Below are positions 47,626 to 60,334 of a stretch of DNA of 64,000 nt, piece by piece. The translations under genes were made by a program, and so were the position numbers. The stretch comes from Cannabis sativa. Lineage: Eukaryota; Streptophyta; Magnoliopsida; Rosales; Cannabaceae. Position 1 is the stretch's first letter. Each line of letters opens with the position of its first letter. The notes under the pieces were generated by a model. The model was given only the letters and a program-made list of their open reading frames with translations, had not been told where the DNA came from and did no database searches. Location: assembly GCF_029168945.1 (NCBI RefSeq), contig NC_083601.1, positions 72,281,595 to 72,345,594 of the forward strand, written 5' to 3'.

Positions 47626-50600
47626 TCAGTTCTTTGATGAACTGAACAGATTAGTAGATATTGCAATCGTACTAGTCATAATTGCCAATAAAATTACGAG
47701 AATGGCTACAATTTTATCCCTTCTTGTTGATATTCCAGGCACATCCCTGCCCATAAACAGATACATTACTTGATTAATTAACACTAAAATATCCAAAAAC
47801 CATAAAAGAAATGGCCAAAGCTAACAAAACTCAATTACTGAATTGATCATTAATGGCCAAATGTGATTGAAAAGAAAAAAAAAATCAAAAAACTAAAGTA
47901 TTAATAATGAAGTTATAAATTAATAAAAATAAAGATAATATTAGGGATGGATTTCTTATACGTACCTTAAAATTATAGCACCAGGGAAAATGAATGAGGT
48001 GAAAACAACAGTGGTTGATCCCATGAACTGGAAAAAATACCATATATTTGGTATAGCTATGGCCACTGTGTACGTAAGAGAGAGCAAAATCAGTGTCAAA
48101 GACACGAATCTGGGTGTGTCCGATGCTAAATTCAGCTTATTTGGGAAGAGTAGTTCGTCTATATTGACCCTCAAGCTGAAATTCATAATGGGAAACACCA
48201 GCAAGAGGTGAATCGCATAGCTCAACCGAACGACATCGTTTAGCAATTGCCCAATTGGGGTATCAGAATTCTGGTCGAAGTTGACCAAGATGTCTGCCAT
48301 GATTGAGTCCCCAAACAGAAGGTACCCGAAGAACCCGATCGCGAAGTAAATGATGACACCAATCAACAAAGAGATTCGAATCGCTGATCTCATATCAGAA
48401 CGTTTACTCAGCTCTGCTCTAATTGGATGAACTGCATTTGTTTATCACAGTAATTTAATTTTCTAGGGGAAATTGGATTTTATTATTTTTTTTCTAAATA
48501 AAAAAGAAAACTTAATTCTCACCATTCACATGAAATCCGAAGCCTGTTACGAGTACTGGGACTGTAGTAAAGAGGTCAAACATTGAAATTTGATTAGCAA
48601 AGTCCGGAAACAATCTCATTTTGTGACTTTTGCCTTGGAATACTGCGTTAATCGCCATGGCAGAGGTTATGAGAACAAAAGCCACAGCTAAAAGAATCGA
48701 TATCGCTGAACTGTGCCTGAGTGAATCTGATTAAAAAAATTTACTTGACGTTGGAGTTAAGGTGTTTGTAGAAATGCGAAAACGAAAAGAGTTGTAATGT
48801 TGCTTGCTGACCTACTCGTGGTAGCATAACCAGTGGTAAAATGAGGAAGAGGGCAACAAAAAGAAGTGCATAAGCACGAGTGTTCCACCAATGTATGCCG
48901 AACCATTCTTGTAGAATGCCCAGGTGCAACTTTCCTCCAGATTCACTCCCACATAGAACATCACCTGTCCAAACAAATTTATCACATTATTATTATTATT
49001 ATTATTAGCGGTAGCAATCAATGATGCCACTCAGTTTTTTGACGTTAATAATTTTGATTAAAACTAAATTTAGAAATTGAGACTAGAAGGGCTAGTAATT
49101 TTTAAATTAATTTTTAAAAATTATTTTTAATATTTTTATGAAGTTTTTTTTCATTATTTTTTTAATATGAATAGTTAGTTATATTTTATTTACACATTTT
49201 TTTTTTAATTTTTTCTAATATAATTTTTTATTTTATTTCTATTATTTTATAAGCATATTTTTTATATACACTAGGTAGTTGTTACGTGACCGGTCACGTA
49301 TACTAAGTTTTATTTTAGGTTTTAATTATGGTTATAATTTTTTTTTCAATTTCATATATAATTTTAAAATAAATAATGATAATGCTTTTCATCAAAATAT
49401 AATTGATGGTATTAAATTTATTAATAATAGCCACATATGACATCCGACAAGTCAATATAGCAGAAATAACAGAAATCATAATAGATAAAACTTTCGTGAC
49501 ACAAACCAAGATGAATGTTTAAATTTGTCAGGACACTCATTCTTTAAAAGTTGACACTAAGAATAGAAACAGAACATAATTTGGTTTGTGTTCTTAAAAA
49601 GATGTTCTGAATAAATGGAATGAAAAAACTTACTGGGTTTAGGTCTAACTGAGAGCAAAAAAAGCATTGCTATTCAAAGGCCCACTCGTAGCCATAATAT
49701 AGAAAGGAAACAAAATATCACAACCCACCTAAATTTCCCAATTACAAAGCATTAATTCCAAATTTGGAGATATATCTTGTTCAACTGTACATAACAATTT
49801 TATTACTGTCAAAACCAAAAACCCATATTTTAATACACCGAGTTAGCACAAATTCAAATTACCCTAACACAAAAATTCAATAATGGAGAAGACAAAATAA
49901 TTCATTAAAAAATATCGAGATAATACTCAATTGGCAAGGCCTTCTTCAATAACAGTCTGTTCCTCTTGGGTCCAATCCATGGCTATACCCGGGTTGTGCT
50001 TCATGGCCATACAAGCGCCGGAACTATCAGGAGCAGACACTGGTGCCGAATTTCCATTCACGGGGTTCTCTCCGTTGAACGAAGACGAGGCATGGTTCGG
50101 TTCTTGTCGGATGTCATATAGCAGAAACATTCGTATTATTTTGGAATTCTTTTTCTACCGATGTTGGTTGCATCTCATCCCAGTAAAATTGCTGATTTGA
50201 ATGGAATCGTAATTTGAGGGGAATTAGTTTCATCACGATCGTAAAGTTTTATTTTTTATATATGTTTTTTTTTTTTTTTTGAGTTAACAAATCTAATGAA
50301 TGGAATCGTAATTTGAGGGGAATTAGTTTCATCATGACCGTAGTTTTATTTTTTATATATATATTTTTTTATTTTTTGAGTTAAAAGATTGTTTAATTTT
50401 TTGGGTTTAATTATTGCGCTTATTTGTTAACGGGGATGAAACCTAATCGTTAAATTTAACAGAATATTCTTTTATTTTTAAGTATATTCTGTTAAACCAA
50501 AAAATGGTGTTAGATAGACACTTTTAATATATAAAGATATTTCATATAAAAATAAAAATATATATTTTTATAAAATAAAAATTATTAAAATTGAATGTAA

Positions 50601-51578
50601 TTTATAAGTTGCAGATAAAACTCCCATATTTTCTAGCTCTCTATCATTCATTTAGTAGAAAGTCAAATTCAATGAATAACAGCCTGCACGAGGATCGATT
50701 GGGTAGCATATTTAAGATGATGTTAATACATTGATTTGTTCAAAAAAAAATATCCATTGATATTATAGAATGTTGACATATTATCAACATGACAACATGT
50801 GAATCATGTAAAGCTTCGCCAACCACTATCTTTTTTATATTAAGGAAAAAGAAACGTGGATATTATATCATATGATTGATTAAATGTGGATAGCAATGCT
50901 ATTTTGGTATTAAGGAAAAAGAAATGTTGATATTATTGATTTGATTCTCAAAGTTTAAACAAAGTTTTGTCCTTTTGCAATTAGCCTTGTTCTTATCACC
51001 ATGCCAGATCATTTGGGGATGAGGTCTAAAGATATATAATTACTACCTAATCAATAGGACTGGCCTTTATCAATAATAGGAAGGAAATGGAAGTAAGAAT
51101 ATATTTATGATTTTTAAATTTTTTACAGACAGATAAATGATAACACTAATTCTGGAAAACCCATTTGAAATAACACTTATAAGAACTTACCTATTATGAT
51201 CAAATAAATGATAAGGCAGCCAAGATTGGTGAGAATGACACAAATTTGAACTGAGACCGAACCCAAGCGCCCAAATGACTCGGCCAACAAGCCGGCGTAG
51301 GTTTGAGAATTGCCTGAGCTTGTGTACCTTAACATAAACTCTGCAGTGATATCGACCGAGAGCGCAACCAATAGAATGACTACCAAACCAGGGACTATCC
51401 CAAGAACCTTTATGGTGGCCGGAATCGACATGATTCCGGCTCCGATCATGGTTGTTGAGATGTTGAATACTGCGCCTGAGAACGACGCGCCGCCCTCGGA
51501 GATTGGGTTTTGATCCTCTAGGAGTGGAGCAGCGAGTGACCCACCTGCCCCCTCACTCTGCTTCCCCTCAAGTGTCAT
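47626..51578 (-). CDS. AVT6: AVT6-type amino-acid transporter, gene 2
   Basis: Five exons on the minus strand: 51578–51191, 48964–48812, 48726–48523, 48431–47966, 47746–47626. All are GT–AG bounded; 1332 bp gives 443 residues plus stop. Exons 2, 3 and 4 are 153, 204 and 466 bp, exactly as in gene 1, with the same phases. GAVFNISTTMIGAGIMSIPATIK marks the first transmembrane segment; FHVNVHPI spans the exon 3/4 junction. The C-terminal tail (NLFSSSKN) differs from gene 1. Predicted function is amino-acid transport across the tonoplast or another endomembrane, by family. Intron 1 is 2226 bp against 241 bp in gene 1, and contains an exon-like fragment of another gene (49927–50130) and a tandem duplication. 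No damage to the frame is visible. Confidence 0.93.
49283..49300. other. 18-bp perfect palindrome with two ACGTG cores
   Basis: tacgtgaccggtcacgta in intron 1 of AVT6 gene 2 is its own reverse complement. It carries ACGTG, the core of bZIP sites, on both strands. Function unknown. Confidence 0.7.
49927..50130 (-). pseudogene. Exon-like fragment of a SANT/MYB-type gene in the AVT6 gene 2 intron
   Basis: A 67-codon minus-strand frame that ends in MDWTQEEQTVIEEGLAN. This resembles the start of the SANT/MYB-like domain of a conserved plant protein, where the next residues would come from a following exon. Here the frame meets TGA at once and no GT donor is present at the expected point (TTGAGTAT, where GTGAGTAT would be expected). 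No later exons are seen downstream, so I read it as a captured or duplicated first exon. Family assignment is from pattern memory only. Confidence 0.45.
50199..50395. repeat. Tandem duplication, about 99-bp unit
   Basis: 'aatggaatcgtaatttgagg' recurs at about 50200 and 50299, each followed by 'gaattagtttcatca' and a T-rich block. It lies next to the SANT fragment, on its 5' side. Confidence 0.8.
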
Positions 51579-51685
51579 TATTATAGCTAGCTTCTGAGTT
51601 GTGGTGAGTGTTGTTCGTGTAAGGAGTGAGGATTGAGAATCCCCCCGTTTCAGTTTTGTAACCGGACGGGATAGTACTCTTTAAT

Positions 51686-51693
51686 CTTAAATA
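51686..51693 (-). promoter_or_regulatory. TATA-like box of AVT6 gene 2
   Basis: TATTTAAG on the minus strand, 108 bp before the ATG, the same distance as TATATAAG in gene 1. Confidence 0.45.
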
Positions 51694-51950
51694 GGTGAGG
51701 AGACACTTACCAAAAAAAAAAAAAGAAAACAAAGGGAGATAAGTTAATAGTTTTGTAAGTGATGGTTCTATTTGTCAATTAATTAATTTATATTTTTGTC
51801 TATTATGAAACAAAATGTAAAATGATATTTTAAGATGAGTTTGGAAAAATTACGGTTAAATTATATTTAGGGGTTATTGGAAAAATCACGGTTAAATTAT
51901 ATTTAAGCGTTAAATTAAAAAGGCACATTATTCCAATTTTTCCCTCTTAA

Positions 51951-52787
<837 letters not shown>

Positions 52788-52989
52788 TTTCGGTTCTTTC
52801 ATTGAGAGCCCAAAATTCTCATTCGAAAAGCTCTAAGTTTTTTCTTAATTTCTATTCTGCATGGCTATCACAAGGCTTGGAAATTCTACTTAACCACGAC
52901 ACTCTATGGCCACAGATCCTAATGTCCAAGTGTCATTTTCTATGACTAACCTGAACATGGTTGTCAGACCAACACGTTCGGCCAACTGG

Positions 52990-53620
52990 CTGCCACCTTG
53001 ATAACTCTATGAAAATAAAGTTATTTAGCTTTTTTTGTCCATTAAATTAGTTTGTATTTTTTAATTTATTTTAGTGACTTTTATTTAGTTTTACTTAATT
53101 TTGCATAAATATTAATTTTAGTATTTATAGATTAGTTTTAGTTAACTTTTGTATTGTTTTATCAATTTATTTAGTTTTCCATTTTATAATTAGTTCAATT
53201 TAATTATGTGTGATTTTGTAGGTGGTTTAGTTGCAAAGTGTGAAATTTTTTTAAAGTGTGGAATTTAAATGGGTCAAATAATGAGAAGAAAATTATTTCA
53301 TGTGCAACAAATTAAATGAGAAGAAATTATAGAAAAAGGAAAGCAAACAAGGTCATCTGGTGATGGTGGAAATTTTGTGAGGTCCAAGGGATAACATATA
53401 TACATATCTTGGTGCATCATTTAAATGAAGTGAAATTACACTTACTATGGGATTTTAAAAGTTTTTATGATAAATATAGCACATTTAAGTTTGACCAATT
53501 TATATGGTATTTTTTTGTTTTTAGGTTTTTTTTATGGTATTTGATATGCCATATATTTATAATTAGGTTTTCAAATCCTATATTTAACGTTTTTATTTGT
53601 TTAGGAAGTTTTATTTATCA
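52990..53620. other. AT-rich region, no gene recognised
   Basis: Sequence between the truncated LTR element and the inverted array. Words such as tatgccatatatttat recur near 53545 and 54900, hinting that it flanks a larger transposon, but ends cannot be set. Confidence 0.4.
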
Positions 53621-53624
53621 TTGA

Positions 53625-54700
53625 TGTCGGAAAAGTCACCGAAGGTTGCTGCTGGTGCCGGAAAAGTCGCCGGAGTAGTGGTCGGCACCAGAAAAGTCGT
53701 CGGAGTTGCTGTCGGCGCCGGAAAATTCGTCAGAATTGGCATTATCGCCGAAAAAATCACTGAAAAAATTACCAAGAAACCGGTTTCTTAAACCGGTTTC
53801 TTCACCAAGAAACCGATTTGTTTTTTCGTTGACAATGCCAATTCTGACGATTATTCTGACGCTAGCAGCTACTCCAGTGATTTTTCCGGCACCGACAGCA
53901 AACTTCGGAAAAGTCATCAGAATTTGCATAGTGGCCGGAAAAATTACCAAGAAACTTGTTTCTGGTTTCTTGATGAAGAAACCAGTTTTTTGGTGATTTT
54001 TCCGGTGATTTTTCTAACGACAATTGCAATTTTGATAACTTTTCTGGCGTTAGTAGCAACTCTGACGACTAATACACCGGCAGCTACTCTGGTAACTTTT
54101 TCAATACCGATAGTAAACTCTGGGAAATTCGTCGAAATTGGCATTGTCGCCGGAAAAATTACCAGAAAAATCACCAAAAAACTGGTTTTTTTCTTACCAA
54201 TTTCTTGATGAAGAAACCCGTTTCTTGGTAATTTTAATTGTATTTTTTTTTCTCTATTTGGTTGATTGATGAAACTGGTTTCAATTATTTTCAGTGTATA
54301 TCATTTTTATTTCTTGATGAAAAAACCACTATCTTGGTGATTTTTCTAGTGATTTGTCTGGCGACAATGCCAATTCTAACAACTTTTTTGACGTCGGTAA
54401 TAACTCCAGCGATTTTTTCAGAACCGACATCAAACTCCAGAATAGTCGTCGGACTTGGCATTGTCACCGGTAAAATTACTAGAAAAATCACCAAGAAACC
54501 GGTTTCCAAGAAACCGGTTTCTTCTTAAAGAAACCGGTTTCTTGGTGACTTTTCCAGCGACAATGCTAATTCTGACGACTTTTTCAGCGCCAGCAACAAC
54601 TCCAGCGACTTCTCCGGCACCGGCGACTTCTCCGACGACTTTTCCGGTGCCGACAGTAAATTCCGATGACTTTTCCGACACGAGTGACAACTTCGGCGAT
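53625..54700. repeat. Array of alternately inverted GC-rich modules
   Basis: Modules of roughly 150–180 bp built from 'ccggcgacaatgccaattct', 'gacgacttttccgg' and 'aagaaaccggtttcttgg' alternate in orientation. 53625–53795 is the reverse complement of about 54520–54690, and at least three more diverged modules lie between. The centre around 54495–54540 is a tight palindrome of aaaccggttt words. Overlapping open frames occur on both strands as a result. They have low-complexity D/S/F/G or A/T/P composition and are not credible genes. Possibly the subterminal repeats of a DNA transposon. Confidence 0.7.
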
Positions 54701-55004
54701 CACTATAGTTTTATTTATTTTATTTTTTTTTAAAAAAAATATGAAAGGAATTTAAATATTTTTTATGGTAATTTAATTATGTTTTTATTTTTTATGAATT
54801 TTAAATTTAGATTTCTTTTCAATGTTTTATATATTTTTTTTTTTTTCTAAAAAAACCACATTTTTAGTTTAATTGGTTAGATAATGCCATATTTACTATT
54901 TAGTGGCATTTACTTTTTATGCCATATTTATCATAACCTTAATAATTTTTCCTATATTTTTTAAAATAGCCCTTAAATGAATGAGAATGGCCCAAGTTTA
55001 TATG

Positions 55005-56565
55005 GGCGATTTACAAAAATATGGGAAAATGAAGATATATTTTGATATATATGCTATAAAAATTTAATTACCCTAAATATCACATTTTTTTAAAAAAACT
55101 TACAAATATGGGAAAAAGTCATGAGGAATGCCATAAAAAACTTTAAATTTGTGTTTCATTTTTTTTTAAAAAAAAATAAAACACTAAAATAAATAAAAAA
55201 TGATCTCAACTATAGATGTTGTTTTTTTCATAGAAATTAAACTTTTTTTTTATTTAAACTGCTGTTTATTTTTTTTCTTTGTTTTTTTGTTAAAAATTAA
55301 TTATTTCATTAAAAGAAGCAGAAAAAAAAACCCAGTTTCATCAACATCATCCTGAAAAAAAAATAATATAAAAAAAATATAATCTAAAAATAATACAAAC
55401 TTTAAAAATCAGTTTCATCAACATTGAAAGAAACTAATAATTTCATTAAAAGAATAAAAAATTAATAGTTTCATTATGTTATTATAAATTTTTTATTTTA
55501 AGTTACTTTTTTACTATTTTGTTTCTAGGTTTGAAACTTACACTTAATATTTTGTTTTTAATATTGGTATGCATGGTGTGTTGTTTTGATTATATTTGTG
55601 ATTAGTATTTTTTTTTTGTATTTTTGTGTGTGTGTATTTTTTTTTATTTGATTGTCTGATGAAACAAAATAATAAAAAAAAGTAACTTAAAATAAAAAAT
55701 TTGTAATAACATAATGAAACTATTTTTTTTTATTCTCTTAATGAAATTATTAGTTTCTTTCAATGTTGATGAAACTGATTTTTAAAATTTTATTATTTTT
55801 AGATTATATTTTTGGGATTATTTCACAAAAACATAAAAATAACAAAAAAATTAGAAAAATACGGTTTCACGGAATTTTAAACATTTTTATGATTGTTTTG
55901 ATTTTATTTACAGAAAACACGGTCTTTTTATGTTGTGATCTTGTTAATTTGTTGTTGATTTTTTGTTATCTGCATGTTATTTTTTTGTTTTTATTTTGAT
56001 GTTACTTTTATGTAGTTTTTTTGTTGATTTTATGTTGTTTTCGTGTTAGTTTTTAGAAAACCGTAAAAATGTAAAAAAAATATTCTTTAAACGTAAAAAT
56101 ATAAATATTTTACAAAAAATGGTGCCTTATGTAATTATTCCTATATTTTTTATATTGTTCTTTTTTCAAGATGATGTTGATGAAACTGATTTTTTTTTTG
56201 CTGATTTTAATGAAATAATTAGCTTTTAACAAAAAAAAAAAAAAACAAAGAAAAAAAAAACAAACAGTAGTTTAAATAAAAAAACAAGTTTAATTTCTGT
56301 AAAAAAAATATCTATAGTTGAGATCATTTTTTATTTATTTTAGTGTTTTATTTTTTAAAAAAAGAAAAAAAAATTATAAGAAACACAAATTTAAAGTTTT
56401 TTATGGCATTCCTCACGATTTTTTTCCATATTTATAAGTTTGTTTTTTTTTTTAAAAAATACCATATTTTTTTTTGACATGAATACCATATTTAATATAA
56501 TTAATTTTTTATGCCATATATATAAAACATAACTTTATTTCGACGTATTTTTGTAAATAATCCAC
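55005..56565. mobile_element. Large palindromic TIR element, Mutator-like
   Basis: Left arm about 55005–55512 is inverted at 55676–56565, with the right arm split by a nested element (55814–56141). Matching landmarks include gatttacaaaaat near both ends, ctatagttgagatcatttttta-type words, and catcaacatt near the centre. The spacer between the arms is only about 160 bp, so most of the element is stem. Long TIRs suggest Mutator-type; a 9-bp duplication at the outer ends could not be seen. The element ends about 240 bp before the alpha-SNAP start codon. Confidence 0.75.
55814..56141. mobile_element. Nested MITE with 9-bp target duplication
   Basis: Inserted in the right arm of the palindromic element. 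The perfect 9-bp duplication TATATTTTT is at 55805–55813 and 56142–56150. Ends GGGATTATT and (reverse complement) GGAATAATT are weak TIRs. A 9-bp duplication points to the Mutator superfamily. Confidence 0.8.
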
Positions 56566-56804
56566 AAGGTGTACATAGTCCAGACCAAGAAAAAAGCCCA
56601 AAACATTTTGTAGAGAAAAATCAAAAAACTTGAATATGGTTGTCTTTCATCGAAACCGACCCTTGACATTATCAAATATCAACTCCCTTTTTGGTCGAAA
56701 TTTCAGTTTTCCCCTTCCTCTTTCATTATTTTGATTTTCTTCTTCTTAATACCCTCCATTTTTGCACCTCCGAAATCGGAAAATTAAAGCAAGGAGTTGA
56801 AGAA

Positions 56805-59800
56805 ATGGGGGATCAGATAGCTAAGGCTGAAGAATTTGAGAAGAAAGCTGAGAAAAAGCTCAACAGCTGGGGAATTTTCGGCTCAAAATATGAAGACGCC
56901 GCCGATCTCTTCGATAAAGCCGCCAACTCATTCAAACTCGCCAAATCATGTAATTTCATTTATATATTTGTTTTTATCGTATTTTCTTACTCCGATTGAA
57001 GATGGTCAAGAAAGTTAAGTAATTTATATGAAACAATGAGTTTTCTTCTGGTGATCGGAAGGAACTTCATTGCTTTGATCTCGTTGACATTGCATTGACT
57101 CAATTTCGACGTGTATGTGTAGAGTTCAGTAAAGAGATAGGTCAAATTTGCAACTTTTTGAACAATAGATTCAGTCAGTGTCGATCTTAGAATTGCACTC
57201 CAGATTGACTTCTTTTCTGTAGAATCGGCCTTGCAGCTATGGAATTTGATCTTGCGAGAAAATTCTAAATATTACAAAAATTTATTATGTGGAATAAAGA
57301 AACATTTGCTGATTTTATTTGTTCGGCAACTAATTAAACCTGACCTGTATCAAGGTTTTATTTTTATTTTATGTTTGGTGAATGAGGAATAGTATTAAGG
57401 TGATCTACTGTCACTGTAAACTTCAATATTAGTTTAGCCAAAGCTCATTCAAAATACGAAAGTAATTGCAAGAACTCTTTGCTAAATTATTGCTTATATT
57501 AATACTTATTTTTTCACCCAGGATTTCATAGAATTATTACTTTTCTAATACCTATAGATATTGTGTATTAGGGGACAGAGCTGGATCAACATACATCAAG
57601 TTGGCAAACTGTCATGTGAAGGTTTGTGTGTTTGGTGTTTAATAGATTTAGTGTTTTTTTTGTTGTAATTTAACCATTTGTTTTCAAATACATGAGTATG
57701 ATATTCTATTTCTCGTTTTTTTAGTTGGAAAGCAAACATGAAGCAGCCCAAGCTTATGTTGATGCTGCCCATTGCTACAAGAAAACATCTGTAAATGGTA
57801 TGTGTATATCTCCTAGCTAAGTTATCTTAAAAATTTGCTTATAAATCCTCTAGCTTTTGTTTGGCTTCTCATAGTTTTTCCTTTTGGCGTTGAAGTGTCT
57901 GTCATAAATTATTCTTGTAGATATCAGATACTTAGCTGTTCCTTAGTTTTCATTTAGTTTGATACTTAAATAAAATACCATAATAGTTCAAATACTTTTT
58001 CTAATGCAGAGTCCATAACCTGCTTAGAGCAAGCAGTACATATGTTTTGTGATATTGGAAGGCTCAATATGGCAGCCAGATATTTTAAGGTATTCTGTTT
58101 ATAAACTTCTCTTGCATGAAACTAGTGTGTGACCTCAGTGTTTTCATTTTTCACTTCACATTGTGTGTCTCACAATGAAATTCAACTATTGTTTGGATTA
58201 TTATGGATTAGATTTGTAAGTGATTGTGTTATGAGACCCCTTTTACAACCTTTATTGACACTGGCCTACATTTTGCTCTTGCAGGAAATTGCTGAACTGT
58301 ATGAGTCAGAACAGAATATTGAGAAGGCTATTGAGTTCTTTGAAAAAGCTGCTGACTTCTTCCAAAATGAAGAAGTAACTACTTCTGCAAATCAGTGCAA
58401 GCAAAAGGTTGCACAATTTGCTGCTCAACTGGAACAGTAAGTACACTTAATCAATATAAGAGTTTGGATGTATATACTGCATACACTTAGTTTTTCTTCA
58501 TTATAAACTTTATTAGAGAACCACTTCTTTGATGTTGCAAGCATTGATTGATGATTGCAACTAGATCTTCTGAATGGCACATTTAATACAAGCTTGAAGC
58601 TGGATGATGGCCATATCTCAGAACTAAAAGAGCATTTATATTATATGAAAGTCCATTTCTGCCTTATATAATTTTTTTGCACTCCTTTGTTACTGGTCAA
58701 GTTTTGACTGAAACTTAGGATTCCTCTGAAAGTGTTTGATCAACAAGAAAAAAAAAACAGGAGTATTTGGTTAACGCTTTGCTTGTTCTGTATTCAAGTT
58801 TATGAGATTTTATGCTATGTTTGAGTTTTATGAGACATTTTAAGCTATTTTTGAGTTTTATGAGACATTTTATTCCTCCTTGATATTTTTAGGTGAGTAT
58901 AAATATTTTTTCAATTATATATTAGGCTTACGCCTCAATGCACCTCGAAGCTCAAATCCGTAATTTAAAACATTGACAGTTATGGTTATAAACTTTGATT
59001 TCATGTGACAACTAACAAGAATTCTGTATTTATACCCTTTTTTCACTTATTACATTCTGGTTTACCCGAACAAGAGCTGCAGCATAACAGAACACATAAA
59101 AAAGTATTGCAAAGTTATCCTCAACAGACATTCTTTATCTATTTATGTGAGGACATTAATAGTATTACTTGCTTAATTTAATTATTACTTGTTATGATGT
59201 ATTTTGATCTATTCCTGCAGATATCCAAAATCAATTGAGATTTATGAAGAGATAGCACGACAGTCACTCAACAATAACTTGCTTAAGTATGGAGTTAAAG
59301 GACATCTTCTAAATGCTGGACTTTGCCAACTTTGTAGAGGAGATGTTGTCGCAATTACCAATGCATTAGAACGTTATCAGGTCTCACATCTTAAGCTTTC
59401 CTTCTTGGAGATCAAAATTTCTGGTTCGTCTTTGTCTGTTGTCTGAAGTGCAAATATTGTTGTTCTTTTGCAGGATCTTGATCCAACTTTTTCAGGAACA
59501 AGGGAGTACAAATTCCTAGCTGTGAGTTCAATTGATTTAAAAGACCTTTTGATTTGTACTTTCCTTTCTTATCTTTTGCATATGTGCTCTATCTGTAGTA
59601 TTTGTCTCCAGTTTACCAGTGAGGCATCTGATCAAATAAATTGGATGATGGAAGATTTAAGAAAGGTCAATAAAACTGTTTTTGTTTGGTTGTTCACACT
59701 ATTCATTTCTATATATTTCTGGCAGGATATTGCTGCTTCAATTGATGAGGAAGATGTTGCTAAGTTTACTGATGTGGTCAAGGAATTTGATAGCATGACT

Positions 59801-60334
59801 CCACTGGTAATACATCCTTTCAAATTGTACTCAATTATTTTGAATTTCTCGGTTGCAATTTCTTTTGAAGCTTGTTATTGTAGCTCTTTTTTTATGGTTT
59901 TTCTTAAATATAAAATACAAAGTTGCTATTTAGAGAGAAAATAAATTATTTCAGGTATGAGCACTTTGAAAATTTGATTTGTTTAAAGTGGAACTAGGTA
60001 ATTCAGAGCAATATTCTTGCAGCTCCAAATAGATAATATGACCTTATTTTGGCATTTGCCTCTCAATTGTTGAATTCGGTAACAAGAATTAAAGTAAATA
60101 GAGGAGATATTTTTTCCTTCTAGTTTAGCCATCTTTTTTTCTTTTTCAACTTAAGCTTACAACTCTGGTTCTGATTAAATTGCTATTTCCTGCTTGTTAT
60201 TCTTGGAAAATTTACCTTGGACTTATGTTTGTATTGCTGCTGTACGTGTGTAGGATTCTTGGAAGACTACCCTACTGTTGAGGGTGAAGGAAAAGCTGAA
60301 AGCCAAGGAACTCGAGGAGGACGATCTTACCTAA
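56805..60334 (+). CDS. ASNAP2: Alpha-SNAP (alpha-soluble NSF attachment protein)
   Basis: Nine exons: 56805–56949, 57572–57621, 57725–57797, 58010–58089, 58285–58436, 59221–59380, 59474–59521, 59726–59806, 60254–60334. The total of 870 bp gives 289 residues plus stop, the usual plant alpha-SNAP length, and every junction is GT–AG with matching phase. The protein is a TPR-like stack of helices: [19 protein letters not shown] at the N-terminus, the [15 protein letters not shown] membrane-contact loop, repeats such as [14 protein letters not shown], and the acidic C-terminal ELEEDDLT tail that stimulates NSF. It bridges SNARE complexes and NSF ATPase for SNARE disassembly on endomembranes. The ATG at 56805 gives the conserved N-terminus. 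It is intact and is probably a housekeeping gene. Confidence 0.97.
59612..59665 (+). other. Possible 54-bp cassette exon in alpha-SNAP intron 7
   Basis: Within intron 7, a stretch bounded by tctccag and gtcaat is 18 codons long, lacks stops and is phase 0 on both sides, so it would add 18 residues (FTSEASDQ...EDLRK) between KFLA and DIAAS. Known alpha-SNAPs lack it, so if used it would be an alternative isoform. Splicing is not shown. Confidence 0.35.

Noticed and set aside
53597..54733. Overlapping ORFs of 64–104 codons on both strands of the inverted array
   Set aside because: Low-complexity translations created by the repeated modules, with equal quality on both strands and no start context.
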